From: Euonymus europaeus
Lineage: Eukaryota > Streptophyta > Magnoliopsida > Celastrales > Celastraceae
Direction: 5' to 3'
Length of the DNA: 64,000 nucleotides
Assembly: GCA_963580455.1 (NCBI GenBank)
Contig: OY756961.1
Coordinates: forward strand, 7,297,001 to 7,361,000
The translations under genes were made by a program, and so were the position numbers. The notes under the pieces were generated by a model. It saw only the letters and a program-made list of their open reading frames with translations. It was not told the DNA's origin and did not search any database. Below are positions 45,926 to 58,729 of the stretch, in pieces; positions within the stretch are counted from its first letter, which is position 1; each line of letters begins with the position of its first letter.

Positions 45926-46440
45926 AAGGGGTCTGCAAATCGAACTGAAAAATGAACAATAACTAGAAATTGAATTGGACGGTTCGGTCTGGATCGGTTA
46001 GTTGATTGAAATTCAATCAATGGTTTCAATAACCGAACTGGACCATGTATATCGATTCTGTTTGTGATTTGATATTTTTAAAATCGGTGGTTAACAGGAT
46101 CAGACTGAAATAAATAAATATTTACCTATTACACATAAATATCCATAATTCATTAAATATATATTTTTTATTTTATAATTATATGTCCATTACACTTTAT
46201 TTTATAATTATATGTCCATTACACATATATTATTTTATAATTATTAATACTATATAATAATATAATTGATTTCAAAATTGTAACCGAACCAGATCGGACT
46301 ATCAAACCAATTAATTGAATTAACGGTTGATCGAAAATATGATTTGATTTCGATTTCAACTTTTTTAAAACCATCACTTCTGGTTTTCGTTTCCATTTGG
46401 GGTCTATGGTCCGGTTAACTGGACCGTGCACGCCCCCACT
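45926..46440. mobile_element. hAT-like MITE, CGGTT-word type (515 bp)
   Basis: Left end AAGGGGTCTGCAAATCG and right end, reversed, AGTGGGGGCGTGCACGG are related to each other and to the TAGGGGTG termini of its neighbours. Flanks AGTTTGTC (45918-45925) and ACTTTGTC (46441-46448) differ at one base, fitting an 8-bp duplication. Sub-ends carry CGGTTCGGTCTGGATCGGTT and AACCGAACTGGACC. Confidence 0.75.
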
Positions 46441-47230
46441 ACTTTGTCCAATTCTCATCACTTGCAACCTAAACAGCAATACATATGACACAATAGAGTT
46501 TGTCCAAAAGACATGCCAAAAACTCACACCTAATTAGAGACGCTGCAAGTCCTAAAAATCCAATCAATCTTGAATGTGAATGTCTAGGCAATTTTGGGTA
46601 TTCATCAGGTAGAGGCATCACGCATTCATCCCCATTGAAATAATTAACCCTCCTAGGGAAACCCCATCCTTGTTAAAAGGTAAAGGTGTTAATATCCTTG
46701 CGAAGAATCGGCTCCGACTGGACATTTCCATCCGGTCCAGCTTCCATTAGTTCGTCAATGAAGAACTTGATATCGTAAAACATACCAGAATCATCCGCAT
46801 AACCAAGACAATGTAAGGAGCAACACCATGATCATTAGCTGTCAATTAGACCAAAGATAGAGGACGTACTAATCGATTGGTATGGAGTGAGGGGCTTGTA
46901 AGTTGTAATTGAAGCGGAAGACGGGCCCACTTTGGGTTCTCGCGAAGAAGGTGGTGAAGGCGGACCCGATTTGGGTTCTCATGAAGAAGGTGGACCCGAT
47001 ATGGGTTCTTGAGAAGAATAAGGCTAGGCGTCTCTCGCGAATGAAGACAGAGAATATGGGTCTCACCCAAATCAGGTCTCAAAAGAGGTATATTAAAGTA
47101 ATTTCATCTCAGTCATTGATTTAATCCAACGGACCAGAAAATTAGTCCATATTTTGACGAAAGTATGGGTTTGCACGTGAGAGAACCATTTTTTATTTAT
47201 TTATATACATACATACATACATATATATAA
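46441..47230. repeat. Intergenic DNA including an AGAACCCAAATC-family repeat (46880-47150)
   Basis: The right half is the inverted relative of 44390-44700. Here GTGGGTTCTCGCGAAGAAGG-like units repeat three times (46930-47020). No gene was recognised in the left half. Confidence 0.55.
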
Positions 47231-47444
47231 ACACTGTTCAAGTACGGGATTTCGCACAAGATTTATTATGCAAGATGCACTTGAACATCATTGATGTGTG
47301 CATTTACACACACATCGATGATATTCAAGTGCATCCCGCACAATAAATCTCGTGTGAAATTCCATAGTTGAATCCACACATCAACGATGTTCAAGTGCAT
47401 CCCGCACAATAAATCTCGTGCAGGATCCCATACTTGAATAGTGT
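47231..47444. mobile_element. Foldback MITE with ~75-bp terminal inverted repeats
   Basis: The left arm starts ACACTGTTCAAGTACGGGAT and the right arm, reversed, starts ACACTATTCAAGTATGGGAT. Similarity continues through TTTATT(A/G)TGC, GATGCACTTGAACATC and TTGATGTGTG, so the strand can fold on itself. A third, internal copy of the arm (about 47300-47370) makes the structure asymmetric. No coding capacity. Confidence 0.8.
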
Positions 47445-48465
47445 ATGTATATGCTTAGCCCGATTGAACTTTTATTCTCACATAACGTAGAAAAAGAGAA
47501 GACATATAATGATTAAGTTCTCTACCAGTTGCTGTTTAGAGTTGATCTTTTTGATGCCTAGTCTGTTTGACTAGAACAGAATATTATAACTAATAACTTC
47601 CAATAAAGTCCCAATCAAATAGCACAGAAGATCTAGAATGTCAATATAAATTGCGCTATGTGTGGCACAATATACAGAAGTAAGAATTAAAAATTTAACA
47701 GTATAAATACTTTATAATATAATAAAAATATAAACTAGTCATTAAATATGTATAAACTATAGAGCAGTAACGCTCGGCTGTGCAGCATCCCGCACCGAAC
47801 CAAATTTTGAGTGCGGGATCTCGCACGGGAGAATAGGTAGTGCTGGAGATGTCTCTATCAAGTGGATATTTTGGACAAAAATTATTGGTACTGATCCCTT
47901 AACCATTTCAGCTTGTGAATGCAAAGCATCAAGCCATCATTTTCTAACCCACACGAGATGAGACAATGCAACACCACTTTGTCATTGGTAAGATGTTGAT
48001 TTAAACCGAAAATCTTTTAAAAAATGGTGAATATTGACTTTGACTTTGAAAGATTCAAGCAAAATGTAACCCTTTAAGAAACCAGAAGAGCACAAACACA
48101 CCAGACTAGTCGTCTTTTTCTCACTTGGTATTGTCAATTCCATAAAATTCTCAAAATCCAGAGACCCATCCAGACTGTTATGTTATAATCAGAACAGGGA
48201 AAAAAATGTTTTAAACTTTGCAACAATCTGTCCTTAATGTTCCATTTGCTCCAATGCAAGAAAATGGAGTGGTAGAATGCAAAAGTCCAAGAAAATCACG
48301 TTCTGCACTCAAATTAAGCTAACTGTAAACCCCTCGTGAGAAAAATGCACGGATAGAACTTTTGGCGCCTGTCATGGAAGCTCATGAAGCGGCAAGAAAA
48401 AGCAAACAAGAAGCTTTCGAAAATACTCACGTATGTAAAGTTTGAAGACGGATACAAAACCGTTT
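47445..48465. other. Intergenic, no gene recognised
   Basis: A short related palindrome (CATCCCGCACCGAACC and GTGCGGGATCTCGCAC) at 47785-47830 echoes the arms of the adjacent foldback element. Otherwise only AT-rich DNA is seen. Confidence 0.45.
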
Positions 48466-50159
48466 TACATCCCATGGGTAAATATCCCATGAGATTCCAT
48501 ACCTATGTGGCACTGATGTGTCATTGTGATGTGGATGTTGACTGAATTTTTTTGAAAATCGTGATACACATATATACACTCTCTCTCACATGTTAGACAC
48601 ACACTTTCTCTAATTCTCATATATTCTCTCTCTTCTAAATTTTTTCCTTTCACAAATTACTCTCTCCTTTAACGGCATCTTCACCGTCTGGCCGCCGTTA
48701 GACTCAAAAGAACCGCCACCTCCGATAGACCAAAGCTCAGTCAATGATCAACCATCTAAGACCATTGTGGCGCCCGGAAAATCACCAAGAACAAATGTGC
48801 CATCTACCACTTCAATCATCAGATCTGATTGTTTTTGGCAACGTTTTGGCAATCCGACATCACATATGTGTTCTCCGAAGAGAGGAGCATCAGATCCATC
48901 AAAGTTTTGGCCAAAACACCACCAAGAAATTTTTGACCCGGTTATACATTTTTCATTTGTGTATTTTTTTCGTTGTTTTTTAATCTTCATTCTTCATTTT
49001 TATTCCACTGATGTTCAAACTTCTGTCAAATTAAGGTTTTTGTATGTATTGGTTCAAAGAAATGTATTGATTTGAGACAAATGAGTTGTTGTATGTTTAT
49101 TTGATTATATTGTGTGTTATTCCATTGTGATCCTGAAATATGTATTGATTTGAGACAACTGGGTTCATGTTGTACGTTTATTTCATTGTGTATTCCATTG
49201 TAATTCAGAATTTATTTCTATCCATAGTTCATTGTAATCCAAAATTCATTTCAAAATAATGGAATAAATAATCTCAGACATCATAATTTTATAAAACACA
49301 ATGAATTTTATTATTTCTATTGTGGGTATGTTGATATGTTATTCCATTGCGTGTATGCTATTCTATTATGGGTATGTTATTTCATTGTGTTTTGCTTATT
49401 ATTCCATTGTATTTTATATGTTATTCCATTGCGTGTATGTTATTCAATTGTGGATATGTTATTTCATTGTGTTTTACGTATTATTCAATTGTGTTTTATC
49501 TGTTATTTCATTGTGTGTATGTTATTCCATTGTGGGTATCTTATTCAATTGTGTTTTGTGTATTACTCAATTGTGTTTTATATGCTATTCCATTGCTTGT
49601 GTATTATTCCCTTGTGGTTTGTTATTCCATTGTGTTTTGCATATTATTTCATTGTGTTTTATCTGTTATTTCATTGCGTTTATGCTATTCTATTCTGAAT
49701 ATGTTATTCCATTGTGTTTTGCGTATTATTTCATTGTGTTTTTATATGTTATTCCATTGCGTGTGTGTTATTTCCTTGTGTATATTTTATTTCAGTGTTT
49801 TATGTGTTATTCCATAGTCAATCTCATTGTAGCAAAACAATGGAATAACGCTTGAACCAATAAAACATATCGACAATGAATCTTGTTAGAAAGAGTTTCG
49901 CACACTGATCCCGAATATATAATTTTTTCGAAAATCTAACATATATTTTAAGAGATAAATAATTTTGAAATTTTTTTTAAAAAAAATGATAATCCAGGTG
50001 AGAGAATGTTGCTTTGGTTATCACACCTCTCCCAAAATTCAAATTTTTGTAGATCTATATGTATATGTCTCATAAATTCAAATTTGCCAAATCTATCTTG
50101 TCCAGTCAACATGTCGCTTATAAAATGGAATACCATCGAACCTTAAGTCATGGGATGTA
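48466..50159. mobile_element. Candidate terminal-inverted-repeat element enclosing an 82-bp higher-order repeat
   Basis: TACATCCCATG (48466-48476) is mirrored by CATGGGATGTA (50149-50159); both are followed inward by TTCCAT and GTTGACTG-like words. Inside are a CT-rich leader, a minus-strand open stretch (48748-48990, unrecognised), the tandem array at 49300-49830 and the AACATATCGACAA block (49862-49970). Similar blocks at 41165-41285 and 27836-27965 show that the interior is a dispersed repeat family. A target duplication was not found, so Mutator-like assignment is only a guess. Confidence 0.5.
49300..49830 (+). repeat. Higher-order tandem repeat: 82-bp unit, six copies
   Basis: The unit marker ATT(C/T)CATTG(C/T) occurs at 49341, 49423, 49505, 49587, 49669 and 49751, exactly 82 bp apart each time. 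Each unit is made of four related 19-22 bp subunits of the form ATGTTATTCCATTGTG followed by TGT, GGT, TTTTGC or TTTTAT. Because 82 is not a multiple of three and the unit lacks stops in all plus frames, three overlapping open frames of 120-184 codons appear, all reading leucine-phenylalanine-histidine-cysteine-rich products. These are a by-product of the repeat. Confidence 0.93.
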
Positions 50160-50649
50160 TATCATTTTTCAGATGTGGATAACGCGGACATAAAATGCCT
50201 TTGCCTAGAATGAAAAAGTAATATCATAATATGTCATAGCAAAGAATGAAAGTCAACTTTCCTGTTAAAAAAGGGGCTGCAGTTTATAATGGAGCTTGTG
50301 GCCTAATGGATACAACTCCGTACACTCGCACAAGATTGTGTCCTATTCTCCCCTCCCTGAAACAAACTAAAGGTATAACCCCACTATAAAAAAAAAAACG
50401 ACTGCATTATCATAACCAAATAGTCAAACAGAGGTAGCAGAGATGCCAGAGAATGCATAAACTTCTCCTCTTGATAACTGACATGGAATTTGTTACATCA
50501 TTTTTTTCTCGAGTTTCAATTAATCACACTTCTTCATCACGACTCACATTTATAATAGAGCCTTCTATTATCGCTATCCAATACAGATTAGGGTTCGGGC
50601 AAAATTTTGTCATATTGTATGGTACAGAAGAAAAACTGATCTAGATAAA
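50160..50649. other. Intergenic, no gene recognised
   Basis: Low-complexity AT-rich sequence with no family resemblance in any frame. Confidence 0.4.
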
Positions 50650-50890
50650 CAAGCAAACAATGAGAGCAAGGCCAATGTACTGTGCATTGCCCAGCGAGGG
50701 TTCTCAAAAAAAGGATGGCACCACTGCTAGGGCTTGTTGGGTATGTCAGGAAACGGGAATGGTTTTTGCTTCACCTTCTTTACACGAGGCAGAAGGGAGT
50801 GGGACTGGGGGAGATTTGAACCTCTCACCTCACGCAAGACAAAGGTGCTTCACAAACCACTAGTGGCAAGGCAAACCATACCAAACTTCA
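50650..50890 (-). mobile_element. tRNA-derived SINE
   Basis: Minus-strand A-box TTGCCACTAGTGG (50857-50869) and B-box GGTTCAAATCTCC (50810-50822) lie in the right order and spacing. The body runs left to about 50650 with CCCTAGCAGTGGTGCCATCC followed by a T-run. It overlaps the end of a minus-strand open stretch of 72 codons (50850-51068) that I could not assign. Confidence 0.65.
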
Positions 50891-51068
50891 ATGAGGGCAA
50901 CCCATCCAACAACTTGTCTTCCAGGATGCATTCCCAATTTTCATTTGCATTCATTACAATGACCTTGGTAGTGGCAGCGAGCCAACTGATTTGTCTTTTT
51001 GGCTCAGCCCTGATTTGCAGGGTCAGAAATGATTTCACTCCCATCTCATGATCCACGACTCTCCACAC

Positions 51069-52158
51069 TCTGCTTCTCTAGTTTAGAGTTTTATACACAT
51101 AACACACTTCCACAAGCCAACTACAAGAGAAAACTTAGTTTCTTTGAAACGGTTACTAACAAGAGAACTGGGGAAAAAAAAGGCAACTTACTACAGTAAA
51201 GAGAAATTGTATTAAATACTCTGTTCCTGTAAATGAAAATTATCAACATTATAGAGGTGGCAGATCAGCTATCATGCATCAAATCCACCACTTTCTACAA
51301 TATTTTGATCAAAAGAACAAATATGCACCTCAAATCTGTACAATCACACATGCAGAAAATTCAACTGACCAATCTTAATCTTTTATCACCAGAATAACAA
51401 AGAAATGTACAAGACATAGAAATGAAAGTGGAAAAATCCTAAAAGCACGCTAGAAAAACAGCAACCCACACAAAATTTCCACTAGCAGTCACGATAATGG
51501 TCAGAAGAAACAAGCACATGAATTACTCGTGAAAGAACAAGTAATGAATCTATTATAACAATAACCAGCAATTAATTTGAGGCAAAACATAGTGCGAACC
51601 AAACTTAATCAGTCACAAACTAGCTAATGTTTAATGCCAAAAGTTGTCAATGTTGCACCTTCAAATACCCTTTTCTCGTGGTTTCCTTGCAACTAATATT
51701 TGCAAGAAACAAGGGGATATACAGTGCAATCAAATACTCTCTGAAAAAGGAGGATATTTCCCAGTTAAGATTTTAAAACGGACAACTGAATGCAAATGTT
51801 AAAGACTCGTACAAAGAGGTTACTCCTTGAGATGAAGGCCTGGAAATGTAAGATGGAAAACTCAAGAAGGAGCTAGACCAGAACTGAAATTAATTCATTT
51901 ATTCATGACGGCTACAATAATAGAGAACAAGAGAACACAGTATGTATATATCAACCAATACATGGAACCCTACAGCAAAGCCAATAGCAACAAGACACCT
52001 GTCAATAATAAACTAATAACACTCAATAATGTATATTTGAAAATCAAAGGTGCCTAAAGGAAAATGGCACTTATAAGCCCTCAGATCTCATAGCTATATT
52101 GGATCATTATGGTATAACAAAATAGTTTTCATTGGAAGCCTTTCCACATCTTCAACTG

Positions 52159-52230
<72 letters not shown>

Positions 52231-54705
52231 AAGTTAACAGTGAGTGACGAGATATAGCAAAGGCTCACAATGAAAACCAAAGTAACCACTCCATAAAATG
52301 AGTTTTCCATCATCGGGCAGAGGCAAACAGTGACAATTTGCTCTCTATACCTTCACAATGAAACCATATTAAACATTGCAAGAAATAACACTAAAACAGA
52401 AAGTAGACAAGCACTGTCCCTTGGTTTTACTGACTATTGCATTTAATAAATGGCGATGCTTTAATTTTCATGCAGAACCAATCCACATCGATAAGAAGAA
52501 CAACGGACAACAACACAACCCACCAGAGTCAAAGACTCAAAGGGATGATGAAGGCTCACAATGAAAAATCAAAAACCATCCCCAGTTAGAATGTTTCATC
52601 ATTGGGCAATTTGAAGTTGCCAAGGAAATATTAGAGCATGGAAATTCAAGAGACCAGATTCTTTAATTGAAGAACAGACAAAATAGCTATATAAGAAAAA
52701 TAAGCACCCGGAGCTGTAGGATAATGTCCAAATACATGAGGATCATGACATGATTCATGGATTAAAGAAAAAAAAATTGCGCAAACCTTGAATTACTTTG
52801 AGTAAGTGAGTCACTAATGCATCAAACAAATGTCAAACCAGGAACAAAATCTTTCCTACTCGAGAGATGATATCCAACATAACAGTTAGGCAGGCGCAAA
52901 ACCATAACTTAACACCAGACTGGTCAACAAAAAACTATGAAACTCGAGTCATACAAATCAACGACATGAATAATGTAGAGTCCCATTAATTAATCAAGGG
53001 TCAGTTGCCCTAACCCTTATTGCATTATAGACTTCATAAAGTATCTGCAAAGTTATGATATCAAAGTAAAATAGGGAAGCAGTACTAGAACACTGACATC
53101 CTGATCCACATAAATGACTAGCAATATTGGTTCTATAGTTGTGGCATTATCAAGTTTGACAGGTTGCAATCCATGAGAAGTAAACTTTAGAGACTACATA
53201 AGAAAAAACAATAAACTTTAGAGATGTTGCTCAAAATGGACCAGGCACAAAAACTCATTACCTACATCCGATTACACAAGATAAACTGAGTGATTGACAG
53301 ATAGTCAGATATAGCTTTCTAGGCTGCATTTCCATCAAGATTACAGTAAAAGACTGCTGAGAGCCCAGTGCATATATCATCATTCTACAATCTAACTTCA
53401 CAAAACCAAACAATATCCATGACAATTACAAAAATTAAAAAAAGCTTGCATAAGAGCACAAGACTCGACAAATCAAAAACGCAAATCATGTTGGGCAACT
53501 CGGAGTATATCAGATGAAGCCCTCAGATCTCATAGCTCTAAACCAATCAATCATGGTTTAGCACCAATTGCTGTCATAAAAAAGGCAGCCTGCCAGCCTT
53601 CACAGAAGAGGTGGAGAAGGAGTGGTGGTGAGTGAAGGCTAGGGATTAAAAACAACTGTTAGCAACCAAATTCCATGTATTTTTCGAGTTGTATATCATC
53701 TGGCGAAGCAACTGTCAATGGCGGCTCATGGCGAGCCGGTGGAGATCAGGAGATGTAATCAAATAAACCATAAAATAGTGAAACAAAATAGCATAACAAC
53801 ACGGGAACAAAAACAAAAATGAAAAATCTGAGAAAGATTGAGAGAGATGAGTATGAGATTCAAGACCAGGCCCCCATCAGAAAAATGTCCCAACCAATGT
53901 CGTATGAGATTAGATATTCTAGGGTTTATACGAGCCAGTCGAACAATAAGAAATGACCGACGAAACCTTGTCTGTTGGGTTGTCTTTCTTGTTTAACCTG
54001 GGTTTGGGCCTATCCATTGCTGATCCTCGCCTATGAGCCCAATGGGCCAATATGTAAAGTCTGTTTATTTGGTTGAGTGTTTAGATAATTTATACTCTGT
54101 CAATATACTATCAGACATTCTCAAACAATATTCTCTATATCAATTTATACTTAGAGATATTTTCAACCAAAAAAACACGTAATGTTTTTGTAATGATATT
54201 AGTACCGCATCTACACGATCATTTGGGTACTGTTGTCAACTTTGTAAACTCATGGTCCCGCATAATAATATGCAAATCACATGTTTCAGGTAAATATATG
54301 ATAATTTTATATATGAGTTCGGTAGTAATTGAATCCATGATTAGGAGTGGAAAAATTATGGTTGGACTAAATGATAAATTTGTTCTATCTAGATTAAACA
54401 AATTTTTGGATGAGTTTTATTTATGAAATTAGGGTCTAAATACAAAAAATTTGTTTCAATTTAAAAATGGATTCAGGTCTAAAAATAAAAAAATTGTCTG
54501 ATTTAGTTGTCCGACTCCTAGCCAGTATTGAATTATTGTCTCGATTTAAATCAATTCGGATATGGTCAATTCAAACTAATTTCTATCCGAATATGCAAAT
54601 ATCTTCTAAATACCCTATATTGTCTGACCCGAATCCTAATTTTTGCGAACCTGCCCATGATCTCCAAAAGAGGAAAAAGTATGTCCAGTGAAGGAAGAAT
54701 GATGT
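51069..54705. other. Long gene-poor region
   Basis: No exon chain was recognised on either strand over about 3.6 kb. The phrase GCCCTCAGATCTCATAGCT appears at 52077 and 53519, indicating an old duplication. A GC-richer patch at 53560-53760 could be a first exon or promoter of an unrecognised or non-coding transcript. Confidence 0.4.
52160..52228 (+). repeat. (GA)n microsatellite, about 34 units
   Basis: An uninterrupted GA run of about 68 bp, the longest perfect dinucleotide repeat in the window, likely to be highly length-variable. Confidence 0.97.
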
Positions 54706-56098
54706 TGTCACGCCCCGACCCGCCGGCATGTGACGTGTACCTAAACCACACTCTTTACTCTTTATTTTTCAAATCTCAACAAAATATTTTAAATAATATA
54801 ATTATCAATATACTTAAAATATAGGTGTTAAATTTATAAGTATATAATAGTATCATATAACCGGTTGAGACTCCAGCTCAGCCATCCCAACTCACCGGGT
54901 CCACTCAACCCTTACGCAGCGACTCTGCTATGTACACCGACTGCCCTGTCCTGTCTGCACTCCCAGTCTCGTCACAGTTGTTTCACCTGAAAAGAAAACA
55001 ATGGGAAGTAGGGGGTGAGCCGAAGCTCAGTAGGGAATACCAAACTCACACCCCAATTTTTGTACCCATAATTTCCACCTTAACCAACCAAACATTTACA
55101 TCAGAAAAATCACAATTAAATATTTCGCAAGACTTACCGAATTATCAATTAAACTAATATCCAGAATTCCCAAATTAACAAAAAGTTAAAATATTCCCTA
55201 CCTCGTGAAGCGTGCCTCACATCTTACTCGAACCAATGTTTTCCCGTATAATTTTTTTCGACGTACATCATTAAGCCTCATATATCAGTTCTACACCAAA
55301 ATGCACATACCAGGTCACAACTACGTTCAAATACCGCGTAAATACGTAAAATATACGATCTAGTTGAACGGGTAAATTTTTACCTGAAAAAGTCAAACGG
55401 GTCAAATAGTACCTGAAATACCCATATTCGGGTCACCGGAGATCCGGCGACTTTCGCCGAAAATCACCAACTGGGCTTTGTAGTACTCTTCGAGACGAAC
55501 TCAACGGTGGTGGTCTTGCATCAATCGGAGATCGGAGGAGGGAGAAATCGACTGTCGAAGCTCGCGGTGGCCGAAACTTCAGACAGCTTTTCCCGGCGAT
55601 GCAGCTCCGATTATGATGATTCTTGAACCGATTTCATACGTCTCGAAAAGACAAAGAGATTGGTACCGGTCTCGTCGCCTGAGGTGGCCGGACGGAGGAG
55701 ATCGGCGCCGGCGAAGTTTAGGACGCGAAAATCGCGTTTCTCTTTTCTTTTTGTCTTTTCCTGTTTCTGTTTTCGTTTCTTTCTTCGTTTTTTTTCTGTT
55801 TCTGTTTCTTTCCTTTTTCTTTTAAACCAATTTCAGATATGTATAAATAAAAATTGGATCCCTTTTTACTTTGTTTCTCTCATTTGATAAAATTGACAAC
55901 AAATGTGTATTTCGCCTCCATCCAGGTAATTTCTCTACTTTATTTGTATTATTATTATTATTATTCTCACTTATTCACACCCATATATTTAATTTTTATT
56001 CCAAACCCAAATTTAATTATTACATCCATTCGTGTACCATTGTACACGTGTCACCCTCATGCTCAATGTTTCTATTATTTTCGGGCCAGAATGTCACA
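54706..56098 (+). mobile_element. Solo LTR (1393 bp) with 5-bp target duplication GATGT
   Basis: Starts TGTCACGCCCCGACCCG and ends GGGCCAGAATGTCACA, so TG...CA termini are present. GATGT flanks both ends (54701-54705 and 56099-56103). TGTCACGCCCCG is a frequent start of Ty3-type LTRs in dicots and the end looks like its decayed complement. A TATAAATA box lies at 55842-55849 on the plus strand. No internal retrotransposon sequence adjoins either side. A 70-codon open frame at 55613-55825 is antisense- and sense-overlapped by others and is not a gene. Confidence 0.75.
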
Positions 56099-57619
56099 GA
56101 TGTTATGTTTTGCGTGCGTGCACGCTAGGTCCAATGTCCACGCGTTGCAGCGGGAACTGCATTCACAGGAAAGTACTACTTCCTTTGTGTTTCCCCTCAA
56201 ACCAAGCCAAGTATAACCTCACATCAAGTTTTAGATGATCAAAGCAAAATATGAATAAGGTACTTGACAAAAACCGTTGACCTTAAATTACGATAAGGAA
56301 CCATAGGGCAGAAATCAACAAAGCAAATGTACTCCACTAAAAAAACATTCAAGCTGCATCATAAATTACTTCTGCGAAATCACTTATGTCCTATAACTCT
56401 CTAAATCAAAAATTAATCAGAAATGCTAAAAGGATAAGCACATAGAAATTAGGCTCTTACAACAGCAAGAACTATTTAAACCCTCTCCAGCTTTGCCCAT
56501 TTATGATTGCATTTTTTTGTAATGATCATATTCGTCCTCTGCCACATCTATTGATGTGTTGTGCTTGCCTCCACATCTATTAACGTCTATGCATTGTGGC
56601 CGAGTATAAACTTAAAAGTATAATAGACCGTCAGGATGAGAGAATTTGGCCAAGCAGCGATAGCAACCTGAGATGCAAGTAAGAGAAAACACATTCAGTC
56701 ATAATAGTTCACCATCAGAATAATATCCCATCTGAATGCAGTTCAACAAAATCAAAAAATAAATTATGTATTTCTACTTTCTTAAGACATTAAATCATGT
56801 GAATTCAATGCATCCATTAATGTTATGCAAGTAAGAAAGCTTTTGCACACTTGCAATTACAATGCTAAAATGTTGTATTTTTCTGCAAGAAAATATCACA
56901 TCATTGAGTAAATCAAGTTTTACCCGAGTTTTTCCTTGTAGCAATCAACAAAAGGGTGGGAAGTGCATGTGTAATTGTTATTGAACGTATGCCGAGATGT
57001 GCTAGCCTTAACAATAATGGTCTTTGTCTATTGACAATAATATGGGCTTTTGCTGCCAATGCTCAGATTTTTGGTTGCCTTTGAGAAACCTCAAACGCCA
57101 ACACACTATCTAAAAGTAAGCATACCCTCCGTGGTACCAAAGTTCAACATGACTGATGTCTATCAGATCCTAAACAATCATTCAACCATAAAACCTCCCA
57201 ATAAGATTCTTACCAAATTTAAGTCCTTTATTAAAATTAAAAAGAAATAATAAGTGGGTGCTCATCTTTCTTTCTCTCAGATTCCCCTTCTCACTCACTT
57301 TTCATTTTCACAATGCAGGTTGTAAATTTTTAGCTGTAACATCCAAACAGCTTAGTTACCATAAGCCTCCTTTTATGAACTACTACACAATATCTTAAGA
57401 AATATGCACGCTTCACTTATAAAGACTCTAAAAGGGTTTAACATGAAAAGCTGACAATCATTGACTGAACTAAAATTCCAAGAGTAGCATAATTTTGTCA
57501 GTATCCAAACAAAACCTTGTAGAATTATGAGAAATCAAGCTGAATTTGTTAAACAAATATAGAATTAATGAATAAAATACTCCAAAAATGGTAATGAAAT
57601 GTAGTTCACCAAAATTGTA
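56099..57619. other. Intergenic, no gene recognised
   Basis: AT-rich DNA with only short random open frames. Confidence 0.4.
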
Positions 57620-58729
57620 CATGCTTTGACGCTGCGAAGGCGACAGCGAAATGATGTGGGGAATTTTGAAGAAATAAATGCAAAGTGTAGTATGATTGAG
57701 AAAGTAGTGTTGAGTGTTGCGATTGTGTTTTATGTGACCTTGTTGGATGTTGATGGTTCTCTTTGTGCTTACTTACATTTCATTAGCCTTATTGCGTACA
57801 CTACTATCTGTTACCCTACATTACAAGTCAAAAGGCACTACTTGATCTTGGAATAACTTGGTTTGAATTTGAGAGCAATTCGAGATTGTGACAACATGGT
57901 TCACAATTTCCTTTGACAAGATCTGCATGCATACTACTTCTCTTTGATATCTTTTCCTTACATTTGTATGTGGAATTTCATCTCTTCCATCTATATTTTT
58001 CCACCCACATACATATGAGAGATTTTTTTATAGCTAACTTTATAAGCGATTTCTTTTTGAGTCTAAGAGTTATGTGATGTTTCGATAGCTATGCACTTTG
58101 AGATGAATGTGTTGATTCCATTTATATTAAATCGTTTCCTATGTATTAATAGTGTACTATTTATGGTTGCAATCTTGTAGTTTAAATTTCTGACAATAAT
58201 GAAGGCATAAAACCTATATATTGTTTTTGTTGTAGGTGTTTTACTTGAGGACAAGAAAAGAATAAGTGTGGGGATAGTTTGCTCCTTTCGATTCAAGCAG
58301 TTTGATATAAGTTTACCTTCTCAACAATTTATTTGCTTTTCTTTACCGTTTCCTTAGGCTAAGTTCCTTTACTTTCTATTAGTATAACCCGTCGTTTCTT
58401 TCGGTTTTTACTTCATTCGATTGAACATAAGTTTAGGCATTCTTTTCAAAGTCTTTTTTATTGAAATAAGATTAGAATCTTACCCCTTTTGATCATTTAG
58501 TTCCATTGATTGATACATGTCATGTATTTGGCTACAATATTTATTGCAATATTGTATCCTTAAACAAGACACGATGGCTAAGCTCATCGAGTTTCGTAAG
58601 TTGATTTATTATCTCTCTAGTTTATTATTGGCTTTTTTACATAAGACTTTAATTGATGGTCATGAATTTAATGTTGTGGTATTGATGTTGTGAGACTAAG
58701 TCGTAATTGATGAATTTGAGGTAGACGAG
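57620..58729 (+). mobile_element. Probable LTR-retrotransposon non-coding segment (left part)
   Basis: AAGAATAAGTGTGGGGATAG at about 58258 is the kind of phrase found in the spacer after pol in plant Ty3-gypsy elements. A 76-codon open frame at 57626-57856 was not recognised. Continuity with 59292 onward is likely because the hAT-like element between has an exact target duplication. Confidence 0.4.

Noticed and set aside
49301..49855. Three long overlapping plus-strand open frames (120-184 codons) rich in Leu, Phe, His, Cys and Tyr
   Set aside because: They are produced by the stop-free 82-bp repeat read in three frames; composition is fully explained by the repeat.
50850..51068. 72-codon minus-strand open frame
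   Set aside because: Coherent-looking but overlaps a SINE head and has no recognised family or splice partners.
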